From contig NZ_JABTBO010000014.1 of the NCBI RefSeq assembly GCF_014884965.1, positions 1-53,553 on the forward strand: 53,553 nucleotides of DNA. Direction: 5' to 3'. Shown piece after piece: positions 8,722 through 20,360 of the stretch. Position 1 is the first letter of the stretch. Every line of letters starts with the position of its first letter. A program made the translations under genes and the position numbers. Origin of the DNA: Spirabiliibacterium mucosae (GTDB taxonomy: Bacteria > Pseudomonadota > Gammaproteobacteria > Enterobacterales > Pasteurellaceae). The notes under the pieces were generated by a model, which was not told the DNA's origin, searched no databases, and saw nothing but the letters and a program-made list of their open reading frames with translations.

Positions 8722-9816
8722 TTACAACACCCCTTTCGAGCTCGGTAGCACGTCGCTTTCGACTTTAAAGGCTTGGCGCAGGGTGCGGCCGAAGCATTTG
8801 AAGAGCGCCTCTACTTGGTGGTGGGCGTTTTTGCCTTTGACTTTCAAATGCAAGGTGCAGGCGAGCGCGTAGGTGAGCGACATGAAAAAGTGCTCCACCA
8901 TTTCGGTGCTGAAATCGCCAACTTTGTCTCGGGTGAATTTAGCTTTGAATTTTAAATACGGGCGGCCAGAGAGGTCGAGCGCGCATTGGGTTTCGCACTC
9001 GTCCATCGGCAGCACAAAGCCAAAGCGGGCGATGCCGCGTTTGTCGCCAAGGGCTTGTTTGAGCGCCTCGCCAAGGGCAAGTGCGGTGTCTTCAATGGTG
9101 TGGTGATCGTCAATGTGTAAGTCGCCGTTGACCTTTACGTCCATTCTAAAGCCGCCATGGGTGGCGATTTGGTCGAGCATATGGTCGAAAAAGCCCAGGC
9201 CCGTGGCGATGTTATTCACGCCCGTTTCATCAAGCCACACTTCAACGTGAATGTCGGTTTCTTTGGTGGTGCGGGTCACGCTGGCGTGGCGGGGTTTGTG
9301 GCCTTTGTAGGCTTTTTTCTCAGCTAAAATCTTTTCTGCAATTAGCTCCCACGGCAATTTTTCAGGGTGGTACTGCAAGCCGGTGATGCCGAGATTGACT
9401 GCCAGTTGTAAATCGGTTTCACGGTCGCCAATCACAAAGCTGTGGGCGGGGTCAAAGAGTTTTTTGCTGATGTATTTTTTCAATAATTTGGTTTTGGGTT
9501 TGCGGCAATCGCAGTTGTCTTCGGGCTTGTGTGGGCAGATCACGATGTCATCAAAGGTGATACCTTGGGAGCGGAAAATCTCCAGCATTGCATTGTGGGG
9601 CGCGTCAAAATCCGCCTGCGGGAAGGACTCGGTGCCCAGGCCGTCTTGGTTGCTGACCATCACAAAGCGGTAGCCGTGGTCTTTGAGTTTCAATAACGCC
9701 GGAATCACGTTTGGCTCGAGTTTTAATTTCTCAAGGCTGTCGATTTGAAAATCGGTTTTTGGCTCGTCAATCAGCGTGCCGTCGCGGTCGATAAACAGGA
9801 TATTTTGTTGGCTCAT
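8722..9816 (-). CDS. hisB: HisB: histidinol-phosphatase / imidazoleglycerol-phosphate dehydratase
   Basis: Bifunctional enzyme of 364 residues. The N-terminal HAD phosphatase (about 1-165) has [12 protein letters not shown] and the zinc loop [14 protein letters not shown]. The C-terminal IGP dehydratase (from about 170) has [43 protein letters not shown] and [13 protein letters not shown]. This fusion is typical of gammaproteobacteria. It starts 9 nt after hisC. Confidence 0.97.
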   Translation of the reverse strand: MSQQNILFIDRDGTLIDEPKTDFQIDSLEKLKLEPNVIPALLKLKDHGYRFVMVSNQDGLGTESFPQADFDAPHNAMLEIFRSQGITFDDIVICPHKPEDNCDCRKPKTKLLKKYISKKLFDPAHSFVIGDRETDLQLAVNLGITGLQYHPEKLPWELIAEKILAEKKAYKGHKPRHASVTRTTKETDIHVEVWLDETGVNNIATGLGFFDHMLDQIATHGGFRMDVKVNGDLHIDDHHTIEDTALALGEALKQALGDKRGIARFGFVLPMDECETQCALDLSGRPYLKFKAKFTRDKVGDFSTEMVEHFFMSLTYALACTLHLKVKGKNAHHQVEALFKCFGRTLRQAFKVESDVLPSSKGVL

Positions 9817-9825
9817 AATCAGTCC

Positions 9826-10908
<1,083 letters not shown>

Positions 10909-10937
10909 CTATTAACGGTTCTATTGCACGTTTTTTG

Positions 10938-10962
10938 AGCTGTTGCATTTTTTGCAACAGCT
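10938..10962. repeat. Perfect hairpin in the hisD-hisC spacer
   Basis: AGCTGTTGCA and TGCAACAGCT make a perfect 10-bp stem around a 5-base homopolymer loop. On the transcribed strand it is followed by A-rich, not T-rich, sequence, so it is not a standard terminator for his. It may protect or process the mRNA. Confidence 0.6.
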
Positions 10963-10987
10963 GTTTCTCGTTCTACTTCACTTACCC

Positions 10988-12271
10988 TTAGAGCGTTTTT
11001 AAACGAATACTCACCGCGTTTTTGTGCGCATCGAGTTGTTCGGCGCTGGCCATCAGTTCGACGGTTTTGGCGAGATCTTTAAACCCTTGAGGGGTGAGCT
11101 CTTGCACGGTCATGCGTTTGGAAAAATCCGCCAGACCAAGGCTGGAGCTGGTGCGCGAGTAGCCGTAGGTTGGCAGCACGTGGTTGGTGCCGCTGGCGTA
11201 ATCGCCCATGCTCTCAGGGGAGTAGGCGCCGAGGAAGATGGAGCCGGCGTTATCCAGCAGTGGCAGCAGGCTGCGCGCGTTTTGAATTTGCACAATCAAG
11301 TGCTCAGGCGCGTAGGCGTTGCTGATTTCAACACATTGGGAAAGGTCGCTGGCGACAATGGTGCGGCTGTGCTCAAGGGCTTTGCGCGCGGTTTCGGCGC
11401 GTGGCAGTTTAGACAGCTGGCTTTCCAGCGCTAAATCGACCTCAAAGGCAAGGCTTTCACTTGGGGTGACGAGCATCACTTGCGAATCCGCGCCGTGTTC
11501 AGCCTGCGAGAGGAGATCCGAGGCGACAAAATCCGGGTCGGCCATTTCATCGGCGATTACTAACACTTCCGATGGGCCGGCTTGCATATCAATGGCCGCG
11601 CCGCCTGGCATTTGGCTCACTTGGCGCTTAGCTTCGGTGACATAAGCATTACCTGGGCCGAAGATTTTATCCACCTTGGCAACACTTTCCGTACCAAAGG
11701 CCATCGCCACAATCGCCTGCGCACCACCGACGGCATAGACGGTTTCAATGCCGCACAGTTTGGCGCAATAGAGGATTTCGTCGGCAATCGGCGGTGGGGA
11801 GCAGAGCACAATTTTGTGGCAGCCTGCAATTTTGGCCGGGATCGCCAGCATCAACACCGTTGAAAACAGCGGCGCGCTGCCGCCTGGAATATAAAGCCCC
11901 ACGCGGTTGATTGGGCGGGTGAGCACCTGACAGCGCACGCCAGCTTGAGTTTCCACGTCAATGGCGGGCGTGGTTTGCGCTTGGTGAAATGTGCGGATGT
12001 TGTCGTAGGCGTTTTGAATCGCCGCTTTCAGCTCCACATCCACGCGCTCGCAGGCCGCGTCGATTTGCGCTTGGTTGACCACAACGGAGTCAATCAGTTC
12101 TTTGTCGAATTTTTCAGTCAGTGAAATCAGCGCCTTATCGCCTTGCTCACGCACCAGCGACAAAATGGTGCCAACCGCACTTTGAATATTGCCAGATGCC
12201 GACATGGCTGGGCGCACCAGTGCTTGTTGTTGCTCGTCTTTGCTCAGTTCGTTCCATTTTAACAGTTGCAT
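10988..12271 (-). CDS. hisD: HisD: histidinol dehydrogenase
   Basis: Zinc-dependent NAD enzyme for the last two steps of histidine synthesis, 427 residues. Motifs seen are [41 protein letters not shown], the zinc/catalytic [13 protein letters not shown], and the C-terminal [16 protein letters not shown]. It begins 3 nt after the hisG stop. Confidence 0.97.
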   Translation of the reverse strand: MQLLKWNELSKDEQQQALVRPAMSASGNIQSAVGTILSLVREQGDKALISLTEKFDKELIDSVVVNQAQIDAACERVDVELKAAIQNAYDNIRTFHQAQTTPAIDVETQAGVRCQVLTRPINRVGLYIPGGSAPLFSTVLMLAIPAKIAGCHKIVLCSPPPIADEILYCAKLCGIETVYAVGGAQAIVAMAFGTESVAKVDKIFGPGNAYVTEAKRQVSQMPGGAAIDMQAGPSEVLVIADEMADPDFVASDLLSQAEHGADSQVMLVTPSESLAFEVDLALESQLSKLPRAETARKALEHSRTIVASDLSQCVEISNAYAPEHLIVQIQNARSLLPLLDNAGSIFLGAYSPESMGDYASGTNHVLPTYGYSRTSSSLGLADFSKRMTVQELTPQGFKDLAKTVELMASAEQLDAHKNAVSIRLKTL

Positions 12272-12274
12272 GGC

Positions 12275-13174
12275 TTACTCCATCATTTTTTCAATCGGTA
12301 GCACAAGAATTGAGCTTGCACCAATGTTTTTCAGTTGTTCCATGGTTTCCCAAAAGAGAGTTTCTTGGCTCACCATGTGCAGCGCCACGCGCTCTTCGTC
12401 GTGCGCCAGTGGGATAATGGTTGGGTTTTCCACTCCTGGCAGCAGCGCTACCACTTCCTCTAAGCGCGCTTTTGGTGCGTGCAGCATAATGTATTTAGAT
12501 TCGCGCGCTTGAATCACCCCTTGCATGCGGGTTAACAGTTTGTCGATCAGCGCTTGTTTTTCAGGTTCCAGCTCGCCGTCGCGTTGAATTAAGCAGGCTT
12601 TGGAGCGATAAATCACCTCCACCTCACGCAGCCCGTTGGCCTCCAAGGTTGCCCCTGTGGAGACCAAATCACAAATCGCGTCAGCCAGCCCGGCGCGCGG
12701 GGCGACTTCCACCGAGCCGTTGAGCAAGCAGCTTTTGAATGCGATGTTTTGCTCAGCCATAAAGCGCTTGAGCAGTTGCGGGTAAGAGGTGGCGATGCGC
12801 ATATTGCTCAATGATTGTGCGCCGTTGTATTGCGCATCTTGCCCTACGGCGAGCGACAAACGGCAGCCGCCGAAATCGAGCCGGCGCAGCATGCGGTAGT
12901 TCACCTCTTCGCCGGCACTAAGGCGTGTGAGTTCTTCTTCTTCCAGCACGTTTTCGCCAATGATGCCCAAATCCACCACGCCGTCAAACACCAGCCCTGG
13001 GATGTCGTCGTCGCGCACCCGCAGAATGTCGATCGGCATATTTTCCGCATAAGCAATCAGGCGCTGTTCGTTGAGGTTGATTTTCACCCCGCAGCGTTTT
13101 AAGAGTTCTTGCGAGTCGCGGCTTAAGCGGCCTGATTTTTGCATCGCAATGCGTAAGCGTTTTTTCTCTGACAT
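12275..13174 (-). CDS. hisG: HisG: ATP phosphoribosyltransferase (long form)
   Basis: First and feedback-controlled enzyme of the pathway. At 299 residues it is the long form that carries its own C-terminal ACT-like regulatory domain (about 225-299), so no HisZ is needed. [10 protein letters not shown] opens the protein, and the PRPP-binding loop region [14 protein letters not shown] is present. It is preceded by the attenuator and hisL. Confidence 0.97.
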   Translation of the reverse strand: MSEKKRLRIAMQKSGRLSRDSQELLKRCGVKINLNEQRLIAYAENMPIDILRVRDDDIPGLVFDGVVDLGIIGENVLEEEELTRLSAGEEVNYRMLRRLDFGGCRLSLAVGQDAQYNGAQSLSNMRIATSYPQLLKRFMAEQNIAFKSCLLNGSVEVAPRAGLADAICDLVSTGATLEANGLREVEVIYRSKACLIQRDGELEPEKQALIDKLLTRMQGVIQARESKYIMLHAPKARLEEVVALLPGVENPTIIPLAHDEERVALHMVSQETLFWETMEQLKNIGASSILVLPIEKMME

Positions 13175-13208
13175 ACGTGTTATATCCTTTTTCTATTTTA
13201 AAACTGGC

Positions 13209-13247
13209 AAAAATAAACCCCTCGAAAGTGTCCTTCCGAGGGGTTAG
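13209..13247 (-). terminator. his operon attenuator
   Basis: On the minus strand ACCCCTCG and CGAGGGGT pair in a GC-rich stem with a short AAGGACACTTT-type loop, followed by TTTATTTTT. It lies between the leader peptide and hisG. Upstream complementary segments (for example GGAAGATAACTTCC) provide the alternative folds expected of attenuation. Confidence 0.9.
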
Positions 13248-13308
13248 GTTGACTGTGTCGTACATCACTCGGAAGTTATCTTCCAAGCAACACCAAGCGC
13301 CTGAAAGA

Positions 13309-13356
13309 CTAATCAGGGAAATGGTGGTGATGGTGAGTGGTACGAACAAAATTCAT
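13309..13356 (-). CDS. hisL: his operon leader peptide
   Basis: A 15-residue ORF reading MNFVRTTHHHHHFPD with five consecutive histidine codons. It has an AGGAG ribosome site and sits between the his promoter and the attenuator. When charged tRNA-His is scarce the ribosome stalls on the His codons and the anti-terminator can form. E. coli HisL has seven histidines and ends in PD likewise. Confidence 0.95.
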   Translation of the reverse strand: MNFVRTTHHHHHFPD

Positions 13357-13380
13357 GTTTAGCTCCTGTGTAATGGCAAT

Positions 13381-13409
13381 AACATACTGAAATTTGCGTG
13401 CTGATGCAA
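13381..13409 (-). promoter_or_regulatory. his operon promoter
   Basis: -35 TTGCAT (13404-13409) and -10 TATGTT (13381-13386), minus strand, separated by 17 bp and placed just upstream of hisL. Inferred from consensus match and position. Confidence 0.65.
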
Positions 13410-13419
13410 GCATTGTTTT

Positions 13420-13445
13420 AATTATTTTTATCACGCAAAATAATT
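13420..13445. repeat. Inverted repeat between his and yjjI promoters
   Basis: AATTATTTT and AAAATAATT, 9 bp each around an 8-base loop, lie about 10 bp upstream of the his -35 box in the divergent his/yjjI region. A further inverted pair, GAAAATC/GATTTTC (13521-13527 and 13539-13545), lies nearer yjjI. Either could be an operator; no regulator is named. Confidence 0.45.
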
Positions 13446-13589
13446 AAACCGCACTTTTACTTTTGCGCACACAAAAGTGTGAGAAACCTCTCAAATTTCA
13501 ACATTGGTATGCTTGTTTGCGAAAATCCGATTGTTCGCGATTTTCCTTTTCGATAAGATTTGCTGATCAGAATTTTTCAGGAGGTGGCA

Positions 13590-15131
13590 ATGCTGGCAAC
13601 ATTACAAGATATTCTCGATACCGTGAAGGCGGAAAACCTCACCACGCAACAAAAGTTGATGTGCTTGGGCAATATTGCCGAGCGCTTGTTTGACCCGCGT
13701 GAGCTGTTGGGCTACACCGATGAAGAGTGGCAACACATTGAAAACCAAATGATTTGTGACCTCAACGAGGGCTATGCGATTTATCGCCCGCGCTACATTC
13801 TGCCCGATTATTCAGTCTATATTGAAAAAGGCTGTGACTTTTTAGAGCTGCCCGTGCCGCAAACCCTTGATGACGTGCTTGACGGCTTGCTGATTTTATA
13901 CGCCAACGTGCCGTCAATCACCACCTATCCAGTTTATATTGGCCGCCTTGATGTGCTGCTCGAGCCGTTTATCACCGATGAAAAAGCCGATTACATAAAA
14001 ATTAAGCGCTTTTTAAATCACATTGATAAAACCATTCCAGACTCCTTCTGCCATGGCAATATCGGCCCTTATGACACGCGCGCCGGGCGCTTGATTTTGC
14101 AAGCGGTGATAGAGCTTGAAAACACCACACCGAATATGTCCATTCGTTATGACAAAACGAAAACCAGCCGCGAATTCGCTGAATTAGCCGCCAAGGCCTG
14201 CTTGCTGGTGTCGAAGCCGTCGTTTGCCAATGATGCCTACTACATCGAGGATCTCGGTGAGCAATACGGCATTGCCAGCTGCTACAACGCGCTGCCAGAG
14301 TGCGGTGGGGCGTACACCTTAACCCGCCTCCGTTTGGGCACCATTGCCCGCGCGTGCGACAGTGTTGATCAAATGGTTAATGATTTGCTCCCTAGGGTGG
14401 CGAACATGGCGCTATCCACCATGGACAAACGCCACCGCTTTTTGGTGGAAGAGGCGAACTTTTTCAACACCTCGTTTTTGGCCAAAGAGGGCTTTATCGC
14501 GCGGGAAAATTTCACCAGCATGATTGCCATTGTGGGGCTGGCGGATGCCACCAACCACTTGCTGGCCAAAGAAGGGCGCAATGAAACCTTCGGCCAAAGT
14601 GCGCGCGGTGACGAGATTGCAACGCTCATCATGCAAAAACTCGATGCAGTCAACCAAGCGCACCAAGGGCTTTATGTAGAGCGCACCGATAACCACTACT
14701 TGCTGCACGCGCAAGTGGGGGCAAGCTGCCACGAAGAAGACAAAGCCAACACGCCAGCGCACCGCATCAAAGTGGGGCAAGAGCCTACCTTGCTGGCGCA
14801 TTTGAAGCAATCCGCGCCGTTTCATCAGTATTTCCCATCCGGCACGGGGGATTTGTTCGCATTTGATCAAACCTATGTGGATCACCTCGATGCCGTGGTG
14901 GATATTATCGACGGCGCCTTTGCCCTGAATTATCGCTACATCACCACCTATTTGAAAAACACCGATTTGATTCGCGTGACAGGTTATTTGGTGAAAAAAA
15001 GCGAAGTAGAGCGCTTTAGAAAAGGCGAGGCGGTGCTGCGTGATACCACATGGTATGGCTCTGGCACTGATGAGTGCGCCGATGTGTTTGACCGCCAATT
15101 GCGCGATGAGCAGGATGTGAGCGCGGCGTGA
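13590..15131 (+). CDS. yjjI: YjjI family glycyl radical enzyme
   Basis: Protein of 513 residues of the YjjI family, a PFL-like glycyl radical enzyme of unknown substrate. The radical glycine is predicted as Gly465 in LIRVTGYLV, and ALPECGGAYTL holds a candidate catalytic Cys. The start at 13590 follows a near-perfect AGGAGGTGG. The stop overlaps the yjjW start. Neighbouring deo and nupC genes suggest a link to deoxynucleoside or deoxyribose metabolism under anaerobic conditions, which is inference from context. Confidence 0.9.
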   Translation: MLATLQDILDTVKAENLTTQQKLMCLGNIAERLFDPRELLGYTDEEWQHIENQMICDLNEGYAIYRPRYILPDYSVYIEKGCDFLELPVPQTLDDVLDGLLILYANVPSITTYPVYIGRLDVLLEPFITDEKADYIKIKRFLNHIDKTIPDSFCHGNIGPYDTRAGRLILQAVIELENTTPNMSIRYDKTKTSREFAELAAKACLLVSKPSFANDAYYIEDLGEQYGIASCYNALPECGGAYTLTRLRLGTIARACDSVDQMVNDLLPRVANMALSTMDKRHRFLVEEANFFNTSFLAKEGFIARENFTSMIAIVGLADATNHLLAKEGRNETFGQSARGDEIATLIMQKLDAVNQAHQGLYVERTDNHYLLHAQVGASCHEEDKANTPAHRIKVGQEPTLLAHLKQSAPFHQYFPSGTGDLFAFDQTYVDHLDAVVDIIDGAFALNYRYITTYLKNTDLIRVTGYLVKKSEVERFRKGEAVLRDTTWYGSGTDECADVFDRQLRDEQDVSAA

Positions 15132-15952
15132 TGGCGTGTGAAAACGCAAAGTGCGGTCAGCGTAGCGTGCTTGATGAGATTTATCTGCCGCTGCATCGCA
15201 TCATCGCGTTTTCCAATGTGGAGGGGCAGGGCAACCGCACCAGCATTTTTTTGCAAGGCTGCAAGCTCAATTGCCTCTATTGTCACAACCCAGAAACCAT
15301 CGCGCGCCACAGCGAGCAGGCCAACGCGGTGAGTTTGCGCTATTTAATCGAGCAAGTGCAACACGCAATGCCGTTTATTCGCGGGGTGACGGTGTCAGGC
15401 GGTGAGCCGACCATTCACCACCGCAAATTGGTGCCCTTGTTTAAAGCGCTGCGCGCGCAGGGGTTGACGTGTTATCTCGACACCTCAGGCTTTTTTGATT
15501 TTGAGGCGACGCGCGAGCTGATTGAAGAAACGGACAAATTTTTGTTCGACATCAAAGGCACAGGCCTTGGGCTGCAGCAGCTGTGCTTTGACCGTCAAAA
15601 CCGAGCAGGCAAAGTGCGGTCAAACCCCATGGCAGGCGTGCGAGCGCATATCAAGCCTGAGCATTTGGCGCGCAATATGGACAATCTCACACGCTTGCTG
15701 CCGATGGGCAAAATTGAAGAAGTGCGGTTGGTGGCGATAAACGGCTTTTTTGATGCGCACACTTTGGTGCACGATCTCGCGGCGAGATTAAAACACTACC
15801 CCGAGGTGTTGCTGAAAATCATCCGCGTGCATGCCAAGGGCGCGCGCGACGCTGACGGGCTGACGCCGTTCATCCCAAGCACGCAGGAGATTGACGCACT
15901 GGCACAACACGCCAAAGCGTGCGGGGTGGCAAAGGTGGTGACGATTTATTAA
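15131..15952 (+). CDS. yjjW: YjjW family glycyl radical enzyme activase (radical SAM)
   Basis: Predicted 273-residue radical SAM enzyme that should install the glycyl radical on YjjI. The cluster motif GCKLNCLYC gives cysteines 44, 48 and 51; VSGGEP is the SAM-binding glycine-rich motif. There is no additional ferredoxin-like cysteine cluster, so it resembles compact PflA-type activases. The ATG overlaps the yjjI stop (TGATG), indicating translational coupling. A GTG one codon earlier is a weaker start. Confidence 0.88.
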   Translation: MACENAKCGQRSVLDEIYLPLHRIIAFSNVEGQGNRTSIFLQGCKLNCLYCHNPETIARHSEQANAVSLRYLIEQVQHAMPFIRGVTVSGGEPTIHHRKLVPLFKALRAQGLTCYLDTSGFFDFEATRELIEETDKFLFDIKGTGLGLQQLCFDRQNRAGKVRSNPMAGVRAHIKPEHLARNMDNLTRLLPMGKIEEVRLVAINGFFDAHTLVHDLAARLKHYPEVLLKIIRVHAKGARDADGLTPFIPSTQEIDALAQHAKACGVAKVVTIY

Positions 15953-16100
15953 GCGCTCGGTTGGCGGAAAAAACCGCACTTGCGCTTTTGCGGCGCGCTA
16001 AGTTTGATTTTGATCGCGTTTTTGGATTTTTTATAAAGATTTTTCGGTAAAAATAAGTCATATTTCAACAACATTTGTTTATCTACTTTAGAGGTAATTT
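15953..16100 (+). promoter_or_regulatory. Spacer upstream of nupC with possible CRP-like site
   Basis: This 148-bp stretch has no gene. It holds a USS (ACCGCACTT) and, near 16004-16021, TTTGATTTTGATCGCGTT, a weak match to the CRP palindrome. TTTATAAAG further down could serve as -10. The CRP assignment is tentative. Confidence 0.3.
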
Positions 16101-17372
16101 ATGAACTCGTTAATGAGTATTATTGGTATCGTGGTGTTGATTGCCATTGCGGTGATCTTTTCCAACAATCGTCGTGCGATCAACTTGCGGACTGTGATCG
16201 GTGCGTTTTTGATCCAATTTTCTGTCGGGGCGCTGGTGTTGTATGTGCCACCTGGACGCCAAGCGTTGTTGGCCGCATCCGAGGCGGTGAACAAAGTCAT
16301 CAACTACGGCAACGATGGGATCAACTTCCTTTTCGGCGGCTTGGTGAGCGACAAAATGTTTGAAGTGTTTGGCGGCGGCGGTTTCGTGTTCGCGCTGCGT
16401 GTGTTGCCAACCATCGTGTTCTTCGCTTCACTCATCTCAGTGCTGTACTATTTAGGCATCATGCAAGTGGTGATTCGCTTGATCGGCGGCTTCTTGCAAA
16501 AAGTGCTGAAAACCTCCAAAACCGAATCCATGTCGGCGGCGGCCAATATCTTTGTGGGCCAAACTGAAGCGCCATTGTTGGTTCGCCCTTATTTGGCCAG
16601 CATGACCGAATCTGAGTTGTTTGCCATCATGTGTGGTGGTGTGGCCTCTATCGCTGGTGCGGTGATGATCGGTTATGCCTCAATGGGCGTGCCATTGCCA
16701 TACCTTATCGCGGCTTCTTTCATGGCGGCACCGGGTGGCTTGCTGTTTGCTAAAATCCTCTACCCACAAACTGAACACGTGGATGACTCATTGGAAGTGT
16801 CTGATGATTCAGACAAACCAGCCAACGTACTTGACGCTGCGGCAATGGGCGCCTCATCAGGTATGCAATTAGCGCTTAACATCGGTGCGATGTTGCTGGC
16901 CTTTATCGCCTTGATCGCGATGCTCAACGGCATCATCGGCGGCGTGGGCGGCTGGTTTGGCTATGGCGATTTGAACTTGCAAACCATTTTAGGTTGGATC
17001 TTCCGCCCATTGGCGTGGGTGATCGGCGTGCCGTGGGAGCAGTCTGAAGTGGCGGGTGCCATGATTGGTCAAAAACTGGTCATCAACGAATTTGTGGCCT
17101 ACGTTGACTTTGCCCGTTATCTCGGTGAAAACGCGCCAATGGTGCTGGATGAAAAAACCAAAGCGATCATCACCTTCGCGTTGTGTGGCTTTGCGAACTT
17201 CAGCTCCATTGCGATTTTGATCGGTGGCCTTGGCACCATGGCGCCAAACCGCCGCAGCGACATCGCACGTTTGGGTATCCGCGCGGTGATTGCTGGGTCA
17301 TTGTCTAACTTAATGAGCGCCACCATCGCAGGCCTATTCATTGGCTTGACAGGCGCTGTTGTTCTCGGGTAA
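16101..17372 (+). CDS. nupC: NupC family concentrative nucleoside transporter
   Basis: Inner-membrane nucleoside/cation symporter of the CNT family, 423 residues with about ten hydrophobic segments. Family hallmarks are [14 protein letters not shown] (about 151-164) and [11 protein letters not shown] (about 326-336), which line the substrate site. The start follows AGAGGT. It feeds nucleosides to the deo enzymes downstream; a terminator separates it from deoC. Confidence 0.95.
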   Translation: MNSLMSIIGIVVLIAIAVIFSNNRRAINLRTVIGAFLIQFSVGALVLYVPPGRQALLAASEAVNKVINYGNDGINFLFGGLVSDKMFEVFGGGGFVFALRVLPTIVFFASLISVLYYLGIMQVVIRLIGGFLQKVLKTSKTESMSAAANIFVGQTEAPLLVRPYLASMTESELFAIMCGGVASIAGAVMIGYASMGVPLPYLIAASFMAAPGGLLFAKILYPQTEHVDDSLEVSDDSDKPANVLDAAAMGASSGMQLALNIGAMLLAFIALIAMLNGIIGGVGGWFGYGDLNLQTILGWIFRPLAWVIGVPWEQSEVAGAMIGQKLVINEFVAYVDFARYLGENAPMVLDEKTKAIITFALCGFANFSSIAILIGGLGTMAPNRRSDIARLGIRAVIAGSLSNLMSATIAGLFIGLTGAVVLG

Positions 17373-17382
17373 TTTACCCCTA

Positions 17383-17413
17383 ACACCACGGCTTGCCCGT
17401 GGTGTCCTTTTTT
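17383..17413 (+). terminator. Terminator between nupC and deoC
   Basis: ACACCACGG and CCGTGGTGT form a 9-bp stem with a 5-base loop, followed by CC and six T. It is placed 11 nt after the nupC stop, so deoC either has its own promoter or is partly read through. Confidence 0.9.
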
Positions 17414-17444
17414 CAAAAAACAATAATAAAAAAGCGAGGCTTTT

Positions 17445-18236
17445 ATGTCGAATTTGCAATCTCTTGAACAAGCCGCCCAATTGGCACTGTCGTTGATGGA
17501 TTTAACCAGTTTGAATGACGACGACACCAACGAGACCATTACCGCACTTTGCCATCAGGCCAACACGCCGAAAGGCGCGCCGGCGGCGGTGTGTGTGTAT
17601 CCGCAGTTTGTGCCATTGGCCAAACAAACCCTTTCACAACTTGGCCTTGAGCAGGTGAAAGTGGCGACTGTCACCAACTTCCCACACGGCAACAGCGACG
17701 TGGCGCAAGCGGTGGCCGAAACCGCCAGCGCCGTGCAAGCGGGCGCCGATGAGGTGGATGTGGTGTTCCCTTACCGCACTTTAATGGAAGGGGATGAAAA
17801 GTGCGGTTTTGTGCTAGTGCAAGAGTGCAAAAAAGTCTGCGCGGATGCTGATGTGGCATTAAAAGTCATCATCGAAACTGGTGAGCTGAAAACACCCGAA
17901 TTGATTAAAAAAGCTGCTGAAATTGCCATTCGTGCCGGTGCGGATTTTATCAAAACCTCCACCGGCAAAGTGGCCGTCAACGCCACGCCAGAGGCGGCGC
18001 GAGTGATGCTTAGCACGATTAAAGAGATGGGTGTTGAAGACCGCGTGGGCTTTAAAGCCGCCGGTGGCGTGCGCACAAGCGAAGATGCCCAGCAGTATTT
18101 GCAGCTGGCATCGGAGATTTTAGGCGAGAAATGGCTGGACGCTTCACATTTCCGCTTTGGTGCATCAGGGCTTTTAACTGCCTTGTTGCGAACTTTAGGC
18201 GTCGATTCGTTGTCTAAATCTGATAACTCGTATTAA
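17445..18236 (+). CDS. deoC: DeoC: deoxyribose-phosphate aldolase
   Basis: Class I aldolase splitting 2-deoxyribose 5-phosphate into acetaldehyde and glyceraldehyde 3-phosphate. It has 263 residues, the longer enteric type. The Schiff-base lysine is K170 in [11 protein letters not shown]204 in [10 protein letters not shown] and the acidic pair in EVDVVF complete the site. Ribosome site GCGAGG. It is upstream of deoB and deoD, which produce its substrate. Confidence 0.96.
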   Translation: MSNLQSLEQAAQLALSLMDLTSLNDDDTNETITALCHQANTPKGAPAAVCVYPQFVPLAKQTLSQLGLEQVKVATVTNFPHGNSDVAQAVAETASAVQAGADEVDVVFPYRTLMEGDEKCGFVLVQECKKVCADADVALKVIIETGELKTPELIKKAAEIAIRAGADFIKTSTGKVAVNATPEAARVMLSTIKEMGVEDRVGFKAAGGVRTSEDAQQYLQLASEILGEKWLDASHFRFGASGLLTALLRTLGVDSLSKSDNSY

Positions 18237-18278
18237 TAGACAACGTCACTTGCGTTGTACTACGCTAGGAGAAAAATA

Positions 18279-19517
18279 ATGAAAAGAGCATTTATCTTAA
18301 TGATGGATTCCTTTGGAATCGGCGCGGCTGACGATGCTGATAAATTCGGCGACGCAGGCGCGAACACATTGGGTCATATTGCACAATTGTGTGCAGAAGG
18401 TAAAGCGGACAACGAGCACCGCCAAGGGCCATTGAATTTACCTAACTTAACCAAACTCGGCCTGGCGTTGGCCGCCAAAGAATCGGCCGGCAGCGTGCCA
18501 GCTGGCATGGATGCCAACAGCGAGCTAATCGGCGGCTATGCCTACGCGAAAGAAATTTCATCTGGTAAAGACACCCCGTCTGGCCACTGGGAAATCGCAG
18601 GCGTGCCAGTGTTGTTTGAATGGGGCTATTTTAAAGATCATGAAAACAGCTTCCCACAAGAGTTGCTCGACCGCATCGTTGAAAAATCAGGCATCCCAGG
18701 CTATTTGGGTAACTGCCACTCATCAGGCACCGTGATTTTAGATGAACTCGGTGAAGAACACATGAAAACCGGCAAGCCGATTTTCTACACCTCGGCGGAC
18801 TCCGTGTTCCAAATTGCCTGCCATGAAGAAACCTACGGCCTTGAAAAACTCTATGAACTGTGCCACATCGTGCGTGAAGAGCTGGAAGGCTACAACATCG
18901 GCCGTGTGATTGCGCGCCCATTTGTCGGCGACCGTGCGGGCAACTTCCAACGCACCGGCAACCGCCACGACTATTCTATTGAGCCACCTTCAGCTACCGT
19001 GTTGCAAAAACTGGTGGACGAAAAAGGCGGCGATGTGGTGTCTATCGGTAAAATTGCCGACATTTATGCCCACACTGGCATCACCCGCAAAATCAAAGCC
19101 ACTGGCATTGAAGAAATCTTCGATAAAACCGTGGCTGAAATTAAAGCGGCAGGTGACAACACCATCGTGTTCCCGAATTTTGTAAACTTTGACTCCGATT
19201 ATGGCCACCGCCGCAACGTGGCAGGCTATGCGCAAGCGCTGGAATATTTCGACTCCCGCCTGCCAGAGGTGTTGAAGCTGGTTGAAGAGGGCGATTTGCT
19301 CATCATCACCGCAGACCACGGCTGTGACCCAACGTGGCACGGCACAGACCACACGCGTGAGCACATTCCTGTGTTGATGTACGGCAGTGACGTACCGCGC
19401 GAGTTTTTAGGCAAACGCGACACCTTCGCCGACATCGGGCAAACTTTGGCCAACTATTTTGGCTTAAGCCCAATGGATTACGGCAAAACCATTATCGATT
19501 TTAAACAAGAACAATAA
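18279..19517 (+). CDS. deoB: DeoB: phosphopentomutase
   Basis: Interconverts (deoxy)ribose 1- and 5-phosphate. It has 412 residues with the alkaline-phosphatase-like fold; [16 protein letters not shown] near the start and [19 protein letters not shown] near the end carry the metal ligands. The ATG at 18279 follows TAGGAG; the upstream in-frame ATG lacks a site. It lies between deoC and deoD, 10 nt before the deoD ATG. Confidence 0.97.
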   Translation: MKRAFILMMDSFGIGAADDADKFGDAGANTLGHIAQLCAEGKADNEHRQGPLNLPNLTKLGLALAAKESAGSVPAGMDANSELIGGYAYAKEISSGKDTPSGHWEIAGVPVLFEWGYFKDHENSFPQELLDRIVEKSGIPGYLGNCHSSGTVILDELGEEHMKTGKPIFYTSADSVFQIACHEETYGLEKLYELCHIVREELEGYNIGRVIARPFVGDRAGNFQRTGNRHDYSIEPPSATVLQKLVDEKGGDVVSIGKIADIYAHTGITRKIKATGIEEIFDKTVAEIKAAGDNTIVFPNFVNFDSDYGHRRNVAGYAQALEYFDSRLPEVLKLVEEGDLLIITADHGCDPTWHGTDHTREHIPVLMYGSDVPREFLGKRDTFADIGQTLANYFGLSPMDYGKTIIDFKQEQ

Positions 19518-19527
19518 GGATAAAATT

Positions 19528-20247
19528 ATGGCAACTCCACATATTAACGCCAAAGATGGCGCATTTGCAGATGTTGTATTAATGCCAGGCGACCCATTGC
19601 GCGCCAAATACATCGCAGAAACATTTCTAGAAAACCCAGAGCAAGTCACGAACGTGCGCAATATGCTCGGCTTCACTGGCACTTACAAAGGCCGCAAAAT
19701 CTCCGTGATGGGCCACGGCATGGGTATTCCATCTTGCTCAATTTACGCCACCGAATTGGTGAAAGACTACGGCGTGAAAAAAATCATCCGTGTGGGCTCT
19801 TGTGGCGCGGTGAAAGAAGATGTGAAACTGCGTGATGTGGTAATTGGCATGGGCGCGTGTACTGACTCCAAAGTCAACCGCATTCGTTTTAAAGACAACG
19901 ACTTTGCCGCCATCGCCGACTACTCATTGGTTGAAAGTGCGGTGCAAGCGGCGCGTGCGCGTGGCGTGAATGTGCGCGTGGGCAACTTGTTCTCCGCGGA
20001 TTTGTTCTACACGCCAGATGCTGAAATGTTTGACTACATGGAAAAATACGGCATTTTAGGGGTTGAAATGGAAGCCGCTGGCATCTACGGCGTGGCCGCA
20101 GAATACGGCGCCAAAGCCCTGACTATCTGCACCGTGTCTGACCACATCCGCACCGGCGAGCAAACCAGCGCCGAAGAGCGTCAATTAACCTTCAACGAAA
20201 TGATTGAAATTGCCCTCGACGCGGTATTGCTCAACGACAAAGCCTAA
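19528..20247 (+). CDS. deoD: DeoD: purine nucleoside phosphorylase
   Basis: Hexameric purine nucleoside phosphorylase, 239 residues. [10 protein letters not shown] (phosphate/ribose contacts), [24 protein letters not shown] and the catalytic Asp in VSDHIRTGE are all present. The start follows AAGGA. It is the last gene of the deo cluster, before a strong terminator. There is no deoA (thymidine phosphorylase) in the cluster. Confidence 0.97.
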   Translation: MATPHINAKDGAFADVVLMPGDPLRAKYIAETFLENPEQVTNVRNMLGFTGTYKGRKISVMGHGMGIPSCSIYATELVKDYGVKKIIRVGSCGAVKEDVKLRDVVIGMGACTDSKVNRIRFKDNDFAAIADYSLVESAVQAARARGVNVRVGNLFSADLFYTPDAEMFDYMEKYGILGVEMEAAGIYGVAAEYGAKALTICTVSDHIRTGEQTSAEERQLTFNEMIEIALDAVLLNDKA

Positions 20248-20262
20248 TGGCACACAACCGAC

Positions 20263-20288
20263 AAAGGCAGCCACGGCTGCCTTTTTCT
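20263..20288 (+). terminator. Terminator after deoD
   Basis: AAAGGCAGC, loop CACG, and GCTGCCTTT followed by TTCTTT form a classic intrinsic terminator 16 nt past the deoD stop. Confidence 0.9.
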
Positions 20289-20360
20289 TTGGGCTTTAAA
20301 CCGCACTTTTGGTATACTGTCGAGAATTTGAAAAAACCAAAGTGCGGTCAAGGATAGGAA

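Noticed and set aside
14412-15149. 245-codon minus-strand ORF inside yjjI
   Set aside because: Antisense frame of a conserved gene in GC-richer DNA. No family features.
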